The position numbers were made by a program, and so were the translations under genes. A stretch of DNA of 64,000 nt from positions 43,264 through 107,263 of the forward strand of contig CAYOHP010000006.1 in NCBI GenBank assembly GCA_964403795.1, written 5' to 3'. This document shows, one piece after another, positions 8,801-17,989 of the stretch. The DNA is from CAYOHP01 sp964403795 [NCBI: uncultured bacterium]. Lineage in GTDB: Bacteria; Muiribacteriota; UBA6191; CAZXTJ01. Each line of letters starts with the position of its first letter. The stretch's first letter is position 1. The notes below the pieces were generated by a model. The model worked only from the letters and a program-made list of their open reading frames with translations, had not been told where the DNA came from and ran no database searches.

Positions 8801-11283
8801 TCGCTCGCCACCAGGGTGATCAGGATCGGGATGTCCTCGGGAGTGGTCACGTTCACGGTGGAGGCGACCGGGACGTCATTGACCGGGATGATGGTCATCG
8901 GCAGGCTGCCCGAGGTGGTCAGGGGACCGCCGGACCCGCTCGCCCCCTGGTCGGACACCAGGAACGAGAGCAGCTCGGAACCGTTGTAGTTCAGGTTCCC
9001 GAGATACGAGAGCGGAGCGACCGCGACGTTCACGTCGGCGAGGGCCCCGGTGAAGTCCATCACCGCATCGGCGGTCCCGGTCCCCGAGGTGAAGGTGAGC
9101 CCGACCAGCGATGCCAAGGTCAGGGTCCCGTTCTGGGCCGTGAGGGTCATGCGGATCGGGGAGGTCCCGGCATCGACGTCGGCCACCGAGATCAGGGACA
9201 ACGGCAGGACCACATCCTCGTCGGTGCTGATGGGGAGCGGCGGGAGCGACAGGATCGGCCGGTCGTTCACGGGGTTCACCGTGATCGCCACCGAGTTGTT
9301 GGTGGTGAGCGGTCCTCCGGCCCCGGAGTTGCCGAGGTCGTCGGCCACCACGGTCAGGGTGTCGGAGCCGTTGAAGTCCTGGTTGCCCCGGTAGCGGAGG
9401 TTGGCGACCGCGTTGTTCAGGTTGGGCAGGGTGCCCCGGAAGGTGATGGCGGGGTCCTGGGTCCCGTCCCCGGTGGTGAAGGTCAGTCCGGTCACGGAGT
9501 TCAGCGTCAGCACGCCGCTGGCCACCGCCAGCTGGACCTCGAGCAGCCCGGGGGCGGCATCCACGTCGGCCAGCGTGATCCCCGGGATGAAGAGGGTGGT
9601 GTCCTCGTCCACGACCTGGGCGCCGGGCACCGCCAGGACCGGGGCGTCGTTCACCGCGGTGATGGTGATCGCCAGGCTGTCGGAGTCCTGGAGCACCGGG
9701 GGATTGGGCGAGTTCCCCAGGTCGCTGATCGAGATGTTGAGCGTGTCGTTGCCGTTGAAGTTCAGGTTCGGCCGGTAGGTCAGCCCGGCGATCGCGGCCT
9801 GCACCTGGGCCAGGGTCCCGGAGAACGCGAACGAGGGTCGGGGCAGGGCCGGGTTCGCCGGGGGCGCCGGGGTCTGGAAGTTGAGTCCCGCCGTGGTGGT
9901 GAGGATCAGCCTGCCCTGGGAAACCGAGAGGGTGAGCTGGCAGTTGCCGGTGCCCACGTCCACGTCGTTCACGACCAGTCCCGCGATCACCAGGTCGGTG
10001 TCCTCGGGGCCGCTGGCCGGGCCCGGCAGGGTGATCACCGGGGCGTCGTTCACCGCCTGGACCGTGACGTTGAAGCTCTCGACGTCGGTGAGCGGGCCGC
10101 CGGTGCCGGTATTGCCCTGGTCGTCGACCGCCACGGTGACCATGGCATTGCCGTTGAAATCGGGGGTCCCCCGGAACACCATCCCGTTCAGGGCGAAGTT
10201 CACGTTGGTCAGATTGCCCGTGAACACCATGGTCGGATCCTGGGTGCCGTCGCCGACCGTGAAGGTGAGGCCGGTGGTCCCGTTCAGGGTGGCGATGCCG
10301 TTCACCAGACCGAGGGTCACCTGCACCGAGCCGGTCCCGGCGTCGATGTCGGCGATCGAGATGCCGGTGATCGTGAGGTTGGTGTCCTCCAGGGTCACCC
10401 GGGTCGAGGGCACGGTGACCACGGGCGGGTCGTTGACCGGGTCCACCGTGATCGGGATGTTGCCGCTGGCCGAGAGGATCCCGCCCGGTCCCGCCACTCC
10501 CCGGTCGTCGACGAAGACGAAGACGCTGTCGGCGCCGGCGAAGTCCGGATCGCCCCGGTACACCAGGCCGTTCAGGGCCGCATTCACCTCGGCGAGGGTT
10601 CCCTCGAAGAGCATGGAGGGGTCCGAGAGCCCGTCCCCGATCGAGAAGTCGAGCCCGGCTGCGGTCGCCAGGGTGAGCACCCCGTCGTTGACCGCCAGGC
10701 TGACCAGGAGCTCGTCGTCGGGATCGACGAAGTCGGGATCGGCGATCGCGGCGTTGGCGGGCACGAAGAAGAGGGTGAGGTTCTGGTCCTCGGTGGCGAT
10801 CTGGGCCCCCGGCAACCCGATGGTGGGCGCCTGGTTGGGAGCCTGGACGGTCACCGTGACGGTGCCGACGTCGGTGCCGCCCCGCCCGTCCGAGAGGGTG
10901 TAGGTGAAGGTGTCGACCCCGGCGAAGACCCCGGTCGGGGTGTAGACGGGGAAGTTCGGGGTCGGCATGGTGACCGTGCCGTTGGCGCCCTGGGTGAAGG
11001 CCGAGACGACCAGCGGGTTGCCGTCGGGGTCGGAGTCGTTCCCCAGGACGTTCACCACCACCGAACCGAACTGGGGGGCCAGGGCGGCGTCGTCGCCGGC
11101 CACCGGAGGGGAGTTGGGCGCCCCGGTCCCGGAGCCGGACCCGGTCCCGGGAGCCGCCGGGCTCCCGCCGCCGCACCCGGTCGCGAACAAGCTCGCCACC
11201 AGGATCCAGGGGAGGAGGGGCAGCCACGCGAAACCCCCGCGGTCCCGGTGGGACGCGGGCGATCCGGGGGGCAGGCGGTGCAT
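5827..11283 (-). CDS. Giant repeat lipoprotein: Ig/cadherin-like modules plus 14 propeller-type repeats
   Basis: An 1818-aa exported protein. The N-terminus has a hydrophobic stretch ending LFATGCGGG, a plausible lipobox, then a Gly/Ser/Thr linker. Next come about eight Ig/cadherin-like modules: three short ones with NVLGNDSDPDG or DTFTYTLSDG motifs, and five of about 125 aa, each ending PVND or AVND. The last ~820 residues hold 14 repeats of about 58 aa with the core VAFxSxATNLVxGDTNGxxDVFVRDR, similar to TolB/PD40 propeller blades; 14 blades would make two 7-blade propellers. The ATG at 11283 is preferred over one 63 nt upstream, because a minus-strand TACCTT (11313-11308) lies just upstream and the signal sequence follows. 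A surface adhesin or ligand-binding role is inferred only. Confidence 0.85.
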   Translation of the reverse strand: MHRLPPGSPASHRDRGGFAWLPLLPWILVASLFATGCGGGSPAAPGTGSGSGTGAPNSPPVAGDDAALAPQFGSVVVNVLGNDSDPDGNPLVVSAFTQGANGTVTMPTPNFPVYTPTGVFAGVDTFTYTLSDGRGGTDVGTVTVTVQAPNQAPTIGLPGAQIATEDQNLTLFFVPANAAIADPDFVDPDDELLVSLAVNDGVLTLATAAGLDFSIGDGLSDPSMLFEGTLAEVNAALNGLVYRGDPDFAGADSVFVFVDDRGVAGPGGILSASGNIPITVDPVNDPPVVTVPSTRVTLEDTNLTITGISIADIDAGTGSVQVTLGLVNGIATLNGTTGLTFTVGDGTQDPTMVFTGNLTNVNFALNGMVFRGTPDFNGNAMVTVAVDDQGNTGTGGPLTDVESFNVTVQAVNDAPVITLPGPASGPEDTDLVIAGLVVNDVDVGTGNCQLTLSVSQGRLILTTTAGLNFQTPAPPANPALPRPSFAFSGTLAQVQAAIAGLTYRPNLNFNGNDTLNISISDLGNSPNPPVLQDSDSLAITITAVNDAPVLAVPGAQVVDEDTTLFIPGITLADVDAAPGLLEVQLAVASGVLTLNSVTGLTFTTGDGTQDPAITFRGTLPNLNNAVANLRYRGNQDFNGSDTLTVVADDLGNSGAGGPLTTNNSVAITVNPVNDRPILSLPPLPISTDEDVVLPLSLISVADVDAGTSPIRMTLTAQNGTLTLASLVGLTFTSGTGTADAVMDFTGALADVNVAVAPLSYLGNLNYNGSELLSFLVSDQGASGSGGPLTTSGSLPMTIIPVNDVPVASTVNVTTPEDIPILITLVASDVDLDPLTFSIVTSSTNGALLGFNATAGTVTYRPNRNFFGFDSFTFDASDGLLTSTAATVNVSVTPVNDKLFATLDYAETLAGLGVNIDVLANDEDIDGDPLTTVGVTTPSNGVSALNPDDTVTYTPSPGFSGIDVFTYTASDGNGFQEIGSVVVLVEAYPLPSAMERVNLVSGGAQATAGTVSGAPSYSANGRLVAFSTTSDLLGAGDTNGLADIYVRDRLTGAVERVSVGPGGVQSLGGDSVEPFLSASGRFVVFASDATNLVPGDTNATRDVFLHDRLTAITERVSLGASAVQANAFSGTGSVSDDGNLVAFLSSATNLLVTTDINAADDVYVRDRALGTTVRANVSAGGSQTVTGSVTQDPMISGDGRFVAFTSTSDNLLTALDTNGVADVFVKELTPGAVTRSSVNSGATTEPNGVSGRPWITRDGRFVLFDSAATNLVANDTNGTGDVFLHDRSLSQTVRVNRSTSGAEAPAATVSLRGNVSDDGRYVVFETTATTLVPGVDGNGPLQDILVHDRVTGETTRVNRSATGIQANGASVQPRLSADGRQVVFFSDGTNLVTGDTNGLRDAFAVENPVPEATHRVSVDSNRVEGDNLSSRPTLALDGRRAFFASAATNLVAGDTNGSQDVFARDRLQGITSRSSVSGAGAEGNGDSFQPAAGWTGQFVAFASDATNLVAGDTNNSTDIFVRDDDNGTTVRASVATAGTQGNDDSTEPSLSADGRWVAFQSLASNLVTTDLNGVQDVFVRDVLLSTTEIVSVTDDGIQANNVSSFPAISADGRWVAFQSLASNLVLGDTNGVRDVFVYDRLFRTIERVSLTDGEAQANGASLSPSISQDGQFVAFVSDATNLVAGDTNGVRDVFVRDRVNGTTVRVSLADTTDAQANGASIEAEINRDGTHVVFESSATNLVGSDTNLANDVFVRELGTTSTRRVSVSFAGLQGNAASTNVAVSPDGRFAAFRSDASNLVPLDGNLIGDVFVTRNLLEP
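5830..8250 (-). repeat. 14 tandem ~174-bp coding repeats (PD40-like blades)
   Basis: The 3' half of the giant lipoprotein gene is a degenerate tandem array of 14 units of about 174 bp. Each unit encodes a strand-rich block with DGRFVAF, ATNLV, DTNG and DVFVRDR. Units are recognisably related but not identical, so the array is old. The units nearest the C-terminus match each other best. Confidence 0.8.
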
Positions 11284-11307
11284 GCGCAGGGTGGGACCCC
11301 TCTCCCT

Positions 11308-11313
11308 AAGGTA
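11308..11313 (-). promoter_or_regulatory. Putative -10 hexamer (TACCTT) for the giant lipoprotein
   Basis: An A/T-containing island in very G+C-rich DNA. On the minus strand it reads GATACCTTAGG, 24 nt upstream of the ATG at 11283. No clear -35 is visible. Confidence 0.3.
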
Positions 11314-11460
11314 TCGCCACATTCGGGGCGGGACAAAAGCCCCCATCTCGCCCGGGGGATCCGGCCGGTGTCCTCCCGAGGTCCTACGCCCCAGGCGGTC
11401 AGGCCGTGGCGACCGGGGGAAGGCGGTCCGCGGCGCCCCGGAATCCGGCGGTAGGATCCG

Positions 11461-13602
11461 TCAGGCGTTCCCGTCCCCCAGGAGGGGCAGGCTCCGCACA
11501 GGCTTGCCGGTGGCGGCGAGCAGGGCGTTGACCAGGGCGGGCGCCAGGGGCGGGGTGCCGGGCTCCCCGATCCCGCCCATGGGGGCGCCCGAGGCCACCA
11601 CCTCGACCTCGATCTCCGGGCATTCCTCGAGCCGGAGCAGGCGATAGTCGTCGAAGCTCGATTCCCGGACCCGGCCTTCCTCCAGCGTGATCCTCCCGTA
11701 GAGGGCCGCCGCCAGGCCGAAGACGATGCCGCTCTCCATCTGGGCGACCACCGTGTCCGGGTTCACCACCGATCCGCAGTCGAGCGCACACCAGACCCTG
11801 TGGACCCGGGGCAGCCCCTCCCCGGCTAGCGACAGCTCGACCACCTCGGCCACGATCGACCCGAAAGACTCGTGCAACGCCACTCCCCGATGCCGTCCGG
11901 GAGGGAGGGGACGGCCCCAGCCCGAGATCCGGGCTACGGTCTCGAGGACGTTCTTGTGCCGGGGGCGGGACCCGAGGAGGCGGAGCCGGAACTCGACCGG
12001 GTCATGGCCGCCGGCCCGAGCCACCTCGTCGAGCATGGCCTCCACGAAGTAGGCGTTCTGGGAACTCCCGACCGAGCGCCAGAACCCGACCGGCACCGGG
12101 GTCTCGACCCGGCACCAGACGGCCCGGGTGGCGGGCACGTCGTAGGGCAGGTGGGCGATCCCCTCCACGGCCGTCGGATCGACCCCGGTGACCAGGGCCA
12201 CGGGAGCCACCCGGGCCAGGATCGAGGGCACCGCCACCCTCGACTCCCAGGCCACCGGCATCCCTGCGGCGTCGACCCCCACCCGGAACTCGGCCATGGC
12301 GGCGGGTCGGTAGAAGTCGTGCTGCATGTCCTCGGCCCGGGACCAGACCACCTGGACGGGGCGACCGAGCCGATGGGAGAGGGAGACCGCCTGCTCCACC
12401 ACGTCGATCTCGAAACGCCGGCCGAAGCCTCCACCCAGGAGGGTGGTGTGGACCCGGACCGCCTCGGCCGGGAGGCCGGTGACCCGGACCGCGGTGTCCC
12501 GGGCGCTCTCCTGGGCCTGGGTCCCCACCCAGAGGTCACAGGAGATCGGAGTGACCGAGGCGGTGGCGTTCTGCGGTTCCATGGTGGCGTGGGCCAGGAA
12601 CGGGACGGAGAACCGGGCCTCGTAGACCCGGGCAGCGCCGGACATCGCCTGGGCAGGGTCGCCCCGGAGCGAGACCTCCCTGCCCTCCCCGGCCAGGGCC
12701 GCCTCGAAGCCCGCCCTCAGGCCGGCCTCGTCGAAGCGCTTCCCCTCGGGCCCGGCGAAGACCGGTTCGAGTTCGTCCAGGTACCGCATGGCCCGGCTGG
12801 TGGACTCGGCCACCACCGCCATCCCCCCGGGGACCGGGAAGACCCCGAGGATCCCCTTCGGGAGCCGCTCCGGCGCCCCGGTCGAGACCAGCCGGCCCCC
12901 GAAGGCGGGGACGTTCCGGACCGCCGCGTAGACCATCCCGGGAACCCGGACGTCGAGCCCGAAGACCGCCGACCCGTCGACTTTGGACGGCCCGTCGATC
13001 CGGGGAACGGGCCTTCCGATCAGGGTGAAGGCCGAGGCGTCCTTGAGGCGGGGACGCTCGGGGGCCTCGAGCCGGCGGGCGGCCGCCACCAGGTCCCGAT
13101 AGGGAAACGATCGGCCGGAAGCCGGGTGGTGGACCCTTCCCTCCCGGGCCTCGCAGGCGGATGGGTCCACTTCGAGGCGGGCGGCGGCTGCCCGGACCAG
13201 CAGCTCCCGGGCCGCGGCCCCGGCTTCCCGCAGGGTCTGGTAGGCGCCCCGGACGCTGCTCGACCCTCCCGTGTACTGGGCCCAGGCCCGGGGGCGCCGA
13301 TAGCGCTTGCCGGCCGGGGCCGCCGCCACCCGGACCGACTCCCATGGAACCTCGAGTTCCTCGGCGACCAGCATGGGGAGCGAGGTGTAGATCCCCTGCC
13401 CCATCTCCGACTGGCCACAGAGGATGGTGACGGTGCCGTCCTCGCCGATCCGGAGCCAGGTATCGAGGAGGAGCCCCCCCGAGGCCGGCTCCAGGGTCCG
13501 ACGGAACCCGAAGGGGAGCTGGCAGCCGAGGACCAGGCCACCCCCTCCATAGGCCAGGCCGCGCAGGAAGCCGCGGCGGGAGAGCCGGCGGCGCCGCCTC
13601 AA
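11461..13602 (-). CDS. Molybdopterin-binding aldehyde dehydrogenase-type large subunit (IorB-like), Tat-exported
   Basis: A 713-aa large subunit of a xanthine oxidase-family molybdenum hydroxylase, closest in layout to the single-gene beta subunits of isoquinoline 1-oxidoreductase/aldehyde dehydrogenase. Seen: twin-arginine signal SRRGFLRG near the N-terminus followed by GLVLGC, which could also be a lipobox; [30 protein letters not shown]; and a C-terminal [19 protein letters not shown] cofactor motif. The start is a TTG at 13602 that overlaps the small-subunit stop (TTGA) and puts the Tat motif at residue 8. Partner: the [2Fe-2S] subunit just upstream. No cytochrome c or MoCo-insertion gene is adjacent. 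The substrate is unknown. Confidence 0.9.
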   Translation of the reverse strand: MRRRRRLSRRGFLRGLAYGGGGLVLGCQLPFGFRRTLEPASGGLLLDTWLRIGEDGTVTILCGQSEMGQGIYTSLPMLVAEELEVPWESVRVAAAPAGKRYRRPRAWAQYTGGSSSVRGAYQTLREAGAAARELLVRAAAARLEVDPSACEAREGRVHHPASGRSFPYRDLVAAARRLEAPERPRLKDASAFTLIGRPVPRIDGPSKVDGSAVFGLDVRVPGMVYAAVRNVPAFGGRLVSTGAPERLPKGILGVFPVPGGMAVVAESTSRAMRYLDELEPVFAGPEGKRFDEAGLRAGFEAALAGEGREVSLRGDPAQAMSGAARVYEARFSVPFLAHATMEPQNATASVTPISCDLWVGTQAQESARDTAVRVTGLPAEAVRVHTTLLGGGFGRRFEIDVVEQAVSLSHRLGRPVQVVWSRAEDMQHDFYRPAAMAEFRVGVDAAGMPVAWESRVAVPSILARVAPVALVTGVDPTAVEGIAHLPYDVPATRAVWCRVETPVPVGFWRSVGSSQNAYFVEAMLDEVARAGGHDPVEFRLRLLGSRPRHKNVLETVARISGWGRPLPPGRHRGVALHESFGSIVAEVVELSLAGEGLPRVHRVWCALDCGSVVNPDTVVAQMESGIVFGLAAALYGRITLEEGRVRESSFDDYRLLRLEECPEIEVEVVASGAPMGGIGEPGTPPLAPALVNALLAATGKPVRSLPLLGDGNA

Positions 13603-14090
13603 GGCTTGCTCCCCCCGGGAGCGGCGCCCTCGCCGAGGATGAGGCGGGAGGCGGTGTGGATGGCCTTGCGGATCCGGGGGTAGGTCCCGCAGCGGCACAG
13701 GACCGGGCTCATGGCGGCGTCGATGGCGGCGTCGTCGGGAGCCGGGGTCCGTTCCAGCAGGGCGCAGGCGGTCAGGATCTGGCCCGACTGGCAGTAGCCG
13801 CACTGGGGCACCTGCTCGGCCAGCCACGCCCTCTGGACCGGGTGGCTGCGATCCGGCGAGAGCCCCTCGATGGTGGTGATGCGACCGCTCCCGACCTTCC
13901 CCACCTGGAGCTGGCAGGACGGGACCGGACGACCGTCCAGGTGCACCGTGCAGGTCCGGCACTGGCCCTGGCCGCAGCCGTACTTGGTCCCGGTCAGTCC
14001 CAGGGTATCGCGCAGGACCCAGAGCAGCGGGGTCTCGGGGTCGTCGTCGACGGAGCGGCGGGTGCCGTTGACTTCGATCTCGATCGCCAT
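13599..14090 (-). CDS. [2Fe-2S] small subunit of molybdenum hydroxylase (IorA-like)
   Basis: A 163-aa electron-transfer subunit with two [2Fe-2S] centres. The plant-type ferredoxin cluster is [12 protein letters not shown] with a further Cys at VPSC. The C-terminal helical cluster is [10 protein letters not shown] plus [10 protein letters not shown]. It has the standard IorA/CoxS length and lacks its own signal, so it is presumably co-exported with the Tat-signal large subunit encoded immediately downstream (4-nt overlap). The ATG at 14090 has a good ribosome site (GGAGGAA), and a minus-strand TATTCT at 14116-14111 may be its -10 element. Confidence 0.95.
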   Translation of the reverse strand: MAIEIEVNGTRRSVDDDPETPLLWVLRDTLGLTGTKYGCGQGQCRTCTVHLDGRPVPSCQLQVGKVGSGRITTIEGLSPDRSHPVQRAWLAEQVPQCGYCQSGQILTACALLERTPAPDDAAIDAAMSPVLCRCGTYPRIRKAIHTASRLILGEGAAPGGSKP

Positions 14091-14110
14091 CTTGGGATTC
14101 CTCCGGGGGC

Positions 14111-14116
14111 AGAATA
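14111..14116 (-). promoter_or_regulatory. Putative -10 hexamer (TATTCT) for the molybdenum hydroxylase operon
   Basis: The minus strand reads TATTCT 20 nt before the IorA-like ATG, with GGAGGAA in between. There is no convincing -35 element. Confidence 0.3.
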
Positions 14117-14150
14117 CCTGGTTCCCGGAGGATCGGCCGCCTACCCCGGG

Positions 14151-17100
14151 CTATGGCTGCGCCAGCACCCCTACGAGGTACCGCTTGTCCTGCGTCGCGC
14201 CTTCGATGTCGGGGAGCAGGGTGAAGGTGTGGACATCGACGCCGGGCCTGCCTTCCTCGCCGGGCTTGGCCACCAGCACGATGCCGCGGGAGACGCCCAT
14301 GGGGCCAGCCCGGAAGTACTTGACGCCCACGTGGTAGGTGCCGGCCTGGAGATGCTTCTCGGGGACCACGGCCACCTCGGGGCCGAGGCCCTGGGTCAGG
14401 TCCTCGTAGAGGTTGAGGCCGGAGCGGTTCGACTTGTGGCCGTAGAAGCACTCCTCGCCGGAGGGGTCGACCACGTGGAGGTCCACGTCGTTGGCGTCGG
14501 TCTCCCAGGCCAGGGTGAAGCGGAGCGGCGGCGGGGCGGCCGGCTCGACCCCGAGCTTGCCGCTCCAGAGCTTGATCCGGGCGGTGTCGTCGGGGCGGGC
14601 CTGGGCCCAGGCATGGAGGATCGTCTGGGCCTCTTCCCGGAGCACCCGCTTCAGGTTCCCGTAGCGGGAGTGGAACTCGGTTCCCAGCGCCCCGAGCAGG
14701 ACCTCGAGGGCGTCGGCGTGGCGGTCCTGGAACCAGAGGGCGAGTGCCAGACCGCGATGGTTGTTGTGGTGGTCGGGGCGCCGGACCAGGGCGGCCCGGA
14801 ACAGGGTCTCGGCCATGACCGGCAGGCCTTCCCGGATCGCCAGGTAGCCGGCGCGGTTCAGGAGCCCCGAGTCGTTGGGGGCCACCTCGGCGATCGAGGA
14901 GATGGCCCGGAGCGCCGCGTCCTCGTCCTCCAGGGCCCGGAGCGCCTCCGAGAGGTACTCGTAGACCTGGGGGTTCCTGGGGTCGTAGGCCTGCCAGTCC
15001 AGCGCCGCCTCCAAGAGCTCGCGGTCCTTGCCGGCCGCCTGCAGCGACCAGCCGAGCTTGTTGCGCTCCCGCCTGTCATGGGGGGCGGCGGCGACCGCCT
15101 TGGCGAGCTTCTCGAGGTAGGCCGGGTCGGGCTTCCAGCCGGCGCCCTTCACCCAGTCGGGGTTGGTCGGGCGGGGCGGGGGCGGGGGCGGGCGGGGAGC
15201 GACCGGGGGCTCCGGGACCGGCATCGATCCCGGGGGATCGGCCGCGATCCCTGGCTGGCCACCGACCCCGCCGGGGAATCCGGGCCCGGGCCGGCGCTGC
15301 GACAAGGGAGCCGGAGGTGCCGAACCGGAGGAGGACCCGGCCACGAAGCCGAGTTCCCCGCCCATCGGCGCCCGCGACTCGCTGGGGGCAGTGGCGTCCG
15401 CCCGGGAGGCGCGCCCGCTCCCGCCTCCGCCCCGGGGCGAGGCGCCGCCCTCCAGGCTCGAGTCGACCGCGTCGTCGAAGGAGGCGTGCTCCCGCTCCGC
15501 CGACCGGAGATCGGCCTCCGGAGCCTCCCTTCGGGAGGGCTCCTGGGCCTGTCGGGACAGGGACCTGGGGGTCTCTTCGGCCTCGTCCTCCGTGGCGGTG
15601 GCGGCGGCCTCCTCCTGCGAGGGCTCCGGGGAGCCGTTTTGGTCGCGGAAGTCCCGATCGAAGCCGTCGGCCGCGTCCGTAGGTCCTCGCGTCGTCTTGT
15701 CCTGGTCCTTCTTCTTCTCGGCCAGCTTGTTCCCGGTGGTGGGACGGACCGGGGGCGGGGGCTTCACGACCGGCGGGGGTTCCCCGGCGCGCTTTCGCCA
15801 GGTGATGCCCTCCGGGCCCACGACCATGATGTCCTTCAGCGCCCTCCGGTCCAGGCCGAAGCGCTGGTAGTCGGCCTCGGTCTCCAGCACCAGGAGCGAG
15901 GTGAGCGGACAGAGGACCCGCTCCTCGACCGAGATCCGCAGGCGCTCGTCCCGGAGCTTCTGGCGGGCCACGGCATCGGTGGCGGCGCCCTCCTGGCGCT
16001 CGAGCCGGCCGAGCAGCGCCCGGAAGGCCTCCCGGGCCAGGAGCGGGGCGAAGCCGGGGACCTCGTTGGCGGCCGCCGGGCCGACCAGGGTGGCGTCGCC
16101 CGACAGACGGGGCGCTTCCCCGCCGGAGGAGCGCGCGAAGGCCACGATCTCGCTGCCCGGTTCCACGTCCCGGAACGACTCCGGCTCCACCCAGACAGCC
16201 CCGGGTGCGGCCAGGGCCAGGTCGTGGCCATCGCCCCGGAGGAGGGCGGCCGCGGCGGCACCGGCGGCGGATCGCAGGTCCTGCACCAGGGCCAGCTCCA
16301 CGACCCGGCCGCCGCCGGCGTCGGCGAGGGCCCGGGCGACCCGCTCGTCATGCACCGATCCCAGCACCAGGATGTGGAGGCGGCGGGACTTCGGCCACGC
16401 CCCCAGGGCCTTCGCCAGGTCGCCGGCTTCCCGCTCGCCGAGCGTCGGGATGGCATCCGAGACCAGCACGAAGCGCCCCGGGGCACCCTGGGCCCGGGCA
16501 GCCTCCCCCAGGGCGGTGACCGCCCGCACCAGGTTGGTGGCGCCAAGGAAACGTCGGGCCCGGAGGGCCTCGGCGATCTCCTCGCCGACGTTGCCCCCGG
16601 CGGTCCGCTTGCCGAGGTCCTTCACTTCCAGGTCGAAGGCCTTGAAGTGGAGCGCCTGGCCCTTGACGCGGGGTTCGAGCGCGAACAGGAGCTCGGCGAT
16701 GGCCCGCAGTCGGTGGGCCCCGGCCTCGGCCTGGCTCGCCGAGGTGTCGAGCCAGAAGGCGAGACCCGGCGGCACCCCGTCGGATCCGGCGGTCCGCGCC
16801 GGGGTCCGGAACGAGACCATCTCGAAGTCGCCCGAGCGCAGCCGGTAGCTGGCCGGGGCGCCGGCCCCGGCCTCGAATCGGACCCGGACGTCCTCGCTGG
16901 GCCGGAAGCCTTCCCGGGTGCGCTCGTCCCGGAAGACCTGGTTGCCGGCTTCCTCGGTGCGCTTGCAGGAGCGCAGCCAGCCTTCGACCTCGACCTTCTC
17001 GCCCGGCAGCGGGCGACAGACCGCGGTGAACGAGAAGCGCCCGATGGTGTCCGCCCCGGCCAGGGGGAGCACCAGGTTGCGCACCCCGTCGGGACCCGCC

Positions 17101-17600
17101 GGGAGCACCTGCGAGTAGGCGAGCAGCAGGCGCACCGGGGCCCGGGGCGGGATGGGGAAGACCCGGGCCGAGAAACGGTTGCCCTGGTCGGTCTCGAGCA
17201 GGGCCGGGTCCCGCATGGTGTGGAGGATCTCGGTGTAGATCTTGGTCGCCTTGAGGCGTTCCACCACCTCGCCTTCCATGAGCTGGCCGCCGACCTCCTT
17301 GGCGAAGCGGGAGATGGTGGCCCCGGTGGGCAGCACGCTGGCGAATCGACCCTCGATGGTGCGGTCGGTGGGGTTCCGGAAGACCATCTCGAGCTCTGCC
17401 AGCGCCAGCGGACCGTGGGCCGCCACCCGTACGTCGAGCGCCTCGAAGACCAGCCCCTGTCCATTGGGGTCGGCCAGCGAGAGTGGGTTCTCCCGCGGGG
17501 GCAGGGTCTCCCCCCGGGCGGGCACGGATCCCGCCAGTACCAGAGCCAACCCGAACGCCGCCCCGAATCCCCGACCTGCGAACGCGCTCCCGCTCCTCAT
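14151..17600 (-). CDS. Secreted VIT-VWA-TPR-DUF2135 protein
   Basis: A 1149-aa exported protein. Seen in order: signal peptide (MRSGSAFAGRGFGAAFGLAL ... ARGE); a vault/inter-alpha-trypsin (VIT) domain (about 45-190, with ALAELEMVFRNPTDRTIEG and the ATKIYTEI stretch); a von Willebrand A domain with an intact MIDAS (DTSAS near residue 290); a long Pro/Ser/Glu/Gly-rich linker (about 620-830); TPR-like helices (about 840-1010); and a C-terminal DUF2135 beta-domain (AWETDANDVDLHVVDPSGEE). VIT-VWA proteins of this kind are common in Planctomycetota and Myxococcota, with scaffold or adhesion roles that are not settled. The ATG at 17600 is chosen because the signal peptide follows; the frame is open further upstream. 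Confidence 0.88.
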   Translation of the reverse strand: MRSGSAFAGRGFGAAFGLALVLAGSVPARGETLPPRENPLSLADPNGQGLVFEALDVRVAAHGPLALAELEMVFRNPTDRTIEGRFASVLPTGATISRFAKEVGGQLMEGEVVERLKATKIYTEILHTMRDPALLETDQGNRFSARVFPIPPRAPVRLLLAYSQVLPAGPDGVRNLVLPLAGADTIGRFSFTAVCRPLPGEKVEVEGWLRSCKRTEEAGNQVFRDERTREGFRPSEDVRVRFEAGAGAPASYRLRSGDFEMVSFRTPARTAGSDGVPPGLAFWLDTSASQAEAGAHRLRAIAELLFALEPRVKGQALHFKAFDLEVKDLGKRTAGGNVGEEIAEALRARRFLGATNLVRAVTALGEAARAQGAPGRFVLVSDAIPTLGEREAGDLAKALGAWPKSRRLHILVLGSVHDERVARALADAGGGRVVELALVQDLRSAAGAAAAALLRGDGHDLALAAPGAVWVEPESFRDVEPGSEIVAFARSSGGEAPRLSGDATLVGPAAANEVPGFAPLLAREAFRALLGRLERQEGAATDAVARQKLRDERLRISVEERVLCPLTSLLVLETEADYQRFGLDRRALKDIMVVGPEGITWRKRAGEPPPVVKPPPPVRPTTGNKLAEKKKDQDKTTRGPTDAADGFDRDFRDQNGSPEPSQEEAAATATEDEAEETPRSLSRQAQEPSRREAPEADLRSAEREHASFDDAVDSSLEGGASPRGGGGSGRASRADATAPSESRAPMGGELGFVAGSSSGSAPPAPLSQRRPGPGFPGGVGGQPGIAADPPGSMPVPEPPVAPRPPPPPPRPTNPDWVKGAGWKPDPAYLEKLAKAVAAAPHDRRERNKLGWSLQAAGKDRELLEAALDWQAYDPRNPQVYEYLSEALRALEDEDAALRAISSIAEVAPNDSGLLNRAGYLAIREGLPVMAETLFRAALVRRPDHHNNHRGLALALWFQDRHADALEVLLGALGTEFHSRYGNLKRVLREEAQTILHAWAQARPDDTARIKLWSGKLGVEPAAPPPLRFTLAWETDANDVDLHVVDPSGEECFYGHKSNRSGLNLYEDLTQGLGPEVAVVPEKHLQAGTYHVGVKYFRAGPMGVSRGIVLVAKPGEEGRPGVDVHTFTLLPDIEGATQDKRYLVGVLAQP

Positions 17601-17989
17601 GGACTTCCCTCTTCTCGTCTCCCCCCGGGAGTAGACAACCCTCAGGACGGAGACGTTCCTCGAACCGGTCGCACCGGCGAGGGTAGCCGCGACGTCCGCA
17701 GGGGACCAGTAGCTCGGGGCCTCGACGAGGCGGACCCTGCCGACATTGCAAGGGAAGAGAGGCTGTCCGGTTCCCGCGCCCGACCTGCAGCTCTGGCACG
17801 GGTACTGTGTTCTTCGAACCACCTCTGGTCCTGACCTGGCCAGGCTCCTAGGGTCTGGAGCCGGGTCTCCCGCGATGCGATCGGATCCCTGTCCTGGATA
17901 CCTCTCTGCTTCCCACTGTCAAGAACCCGACCGGGCCGGCCATCCAGGAGGAAGGGCTCAAACCCCCTTCGGAGTTCCACTTCGCCGAG
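17601..17989. other. 389-bp gap between the VIT-VWA gene and the membrane-protein gene
   Basis: No convincing complete gene. It holds the upstream region of the minus-strand VIT-VWA gene (TACTCC on the minus strand at 17633-17628), a plus-strand TACTGT at 17803-17808, a strong AGGAGGAA at 17946-17953 with no ATG/GTG/TTG at the proper distance, and an open frame from about 17852 that runs into the next gene. Local base composition is visibly less G+C-rich than in most of the window. Confidence 0.5.

Noticed and set aside
6094-11454. Plus-strand open frame of 1786 codons antisense to the giant lipoprotein
   Set aside because: High-G+C, low-stop DNA makes long antisense frames. The translation is a low-complexity Gly/Arg/Val/His mix with no motifs, while the minus strand has repeats, a signal sequence and regular domains.
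17794-17809. Possible sigma54 promoter TGGCACGGGTACTGTG
   Set aside because: The -24 half is good, but the -12 half lacks the required GC (GG-N10-GC spacing fails).
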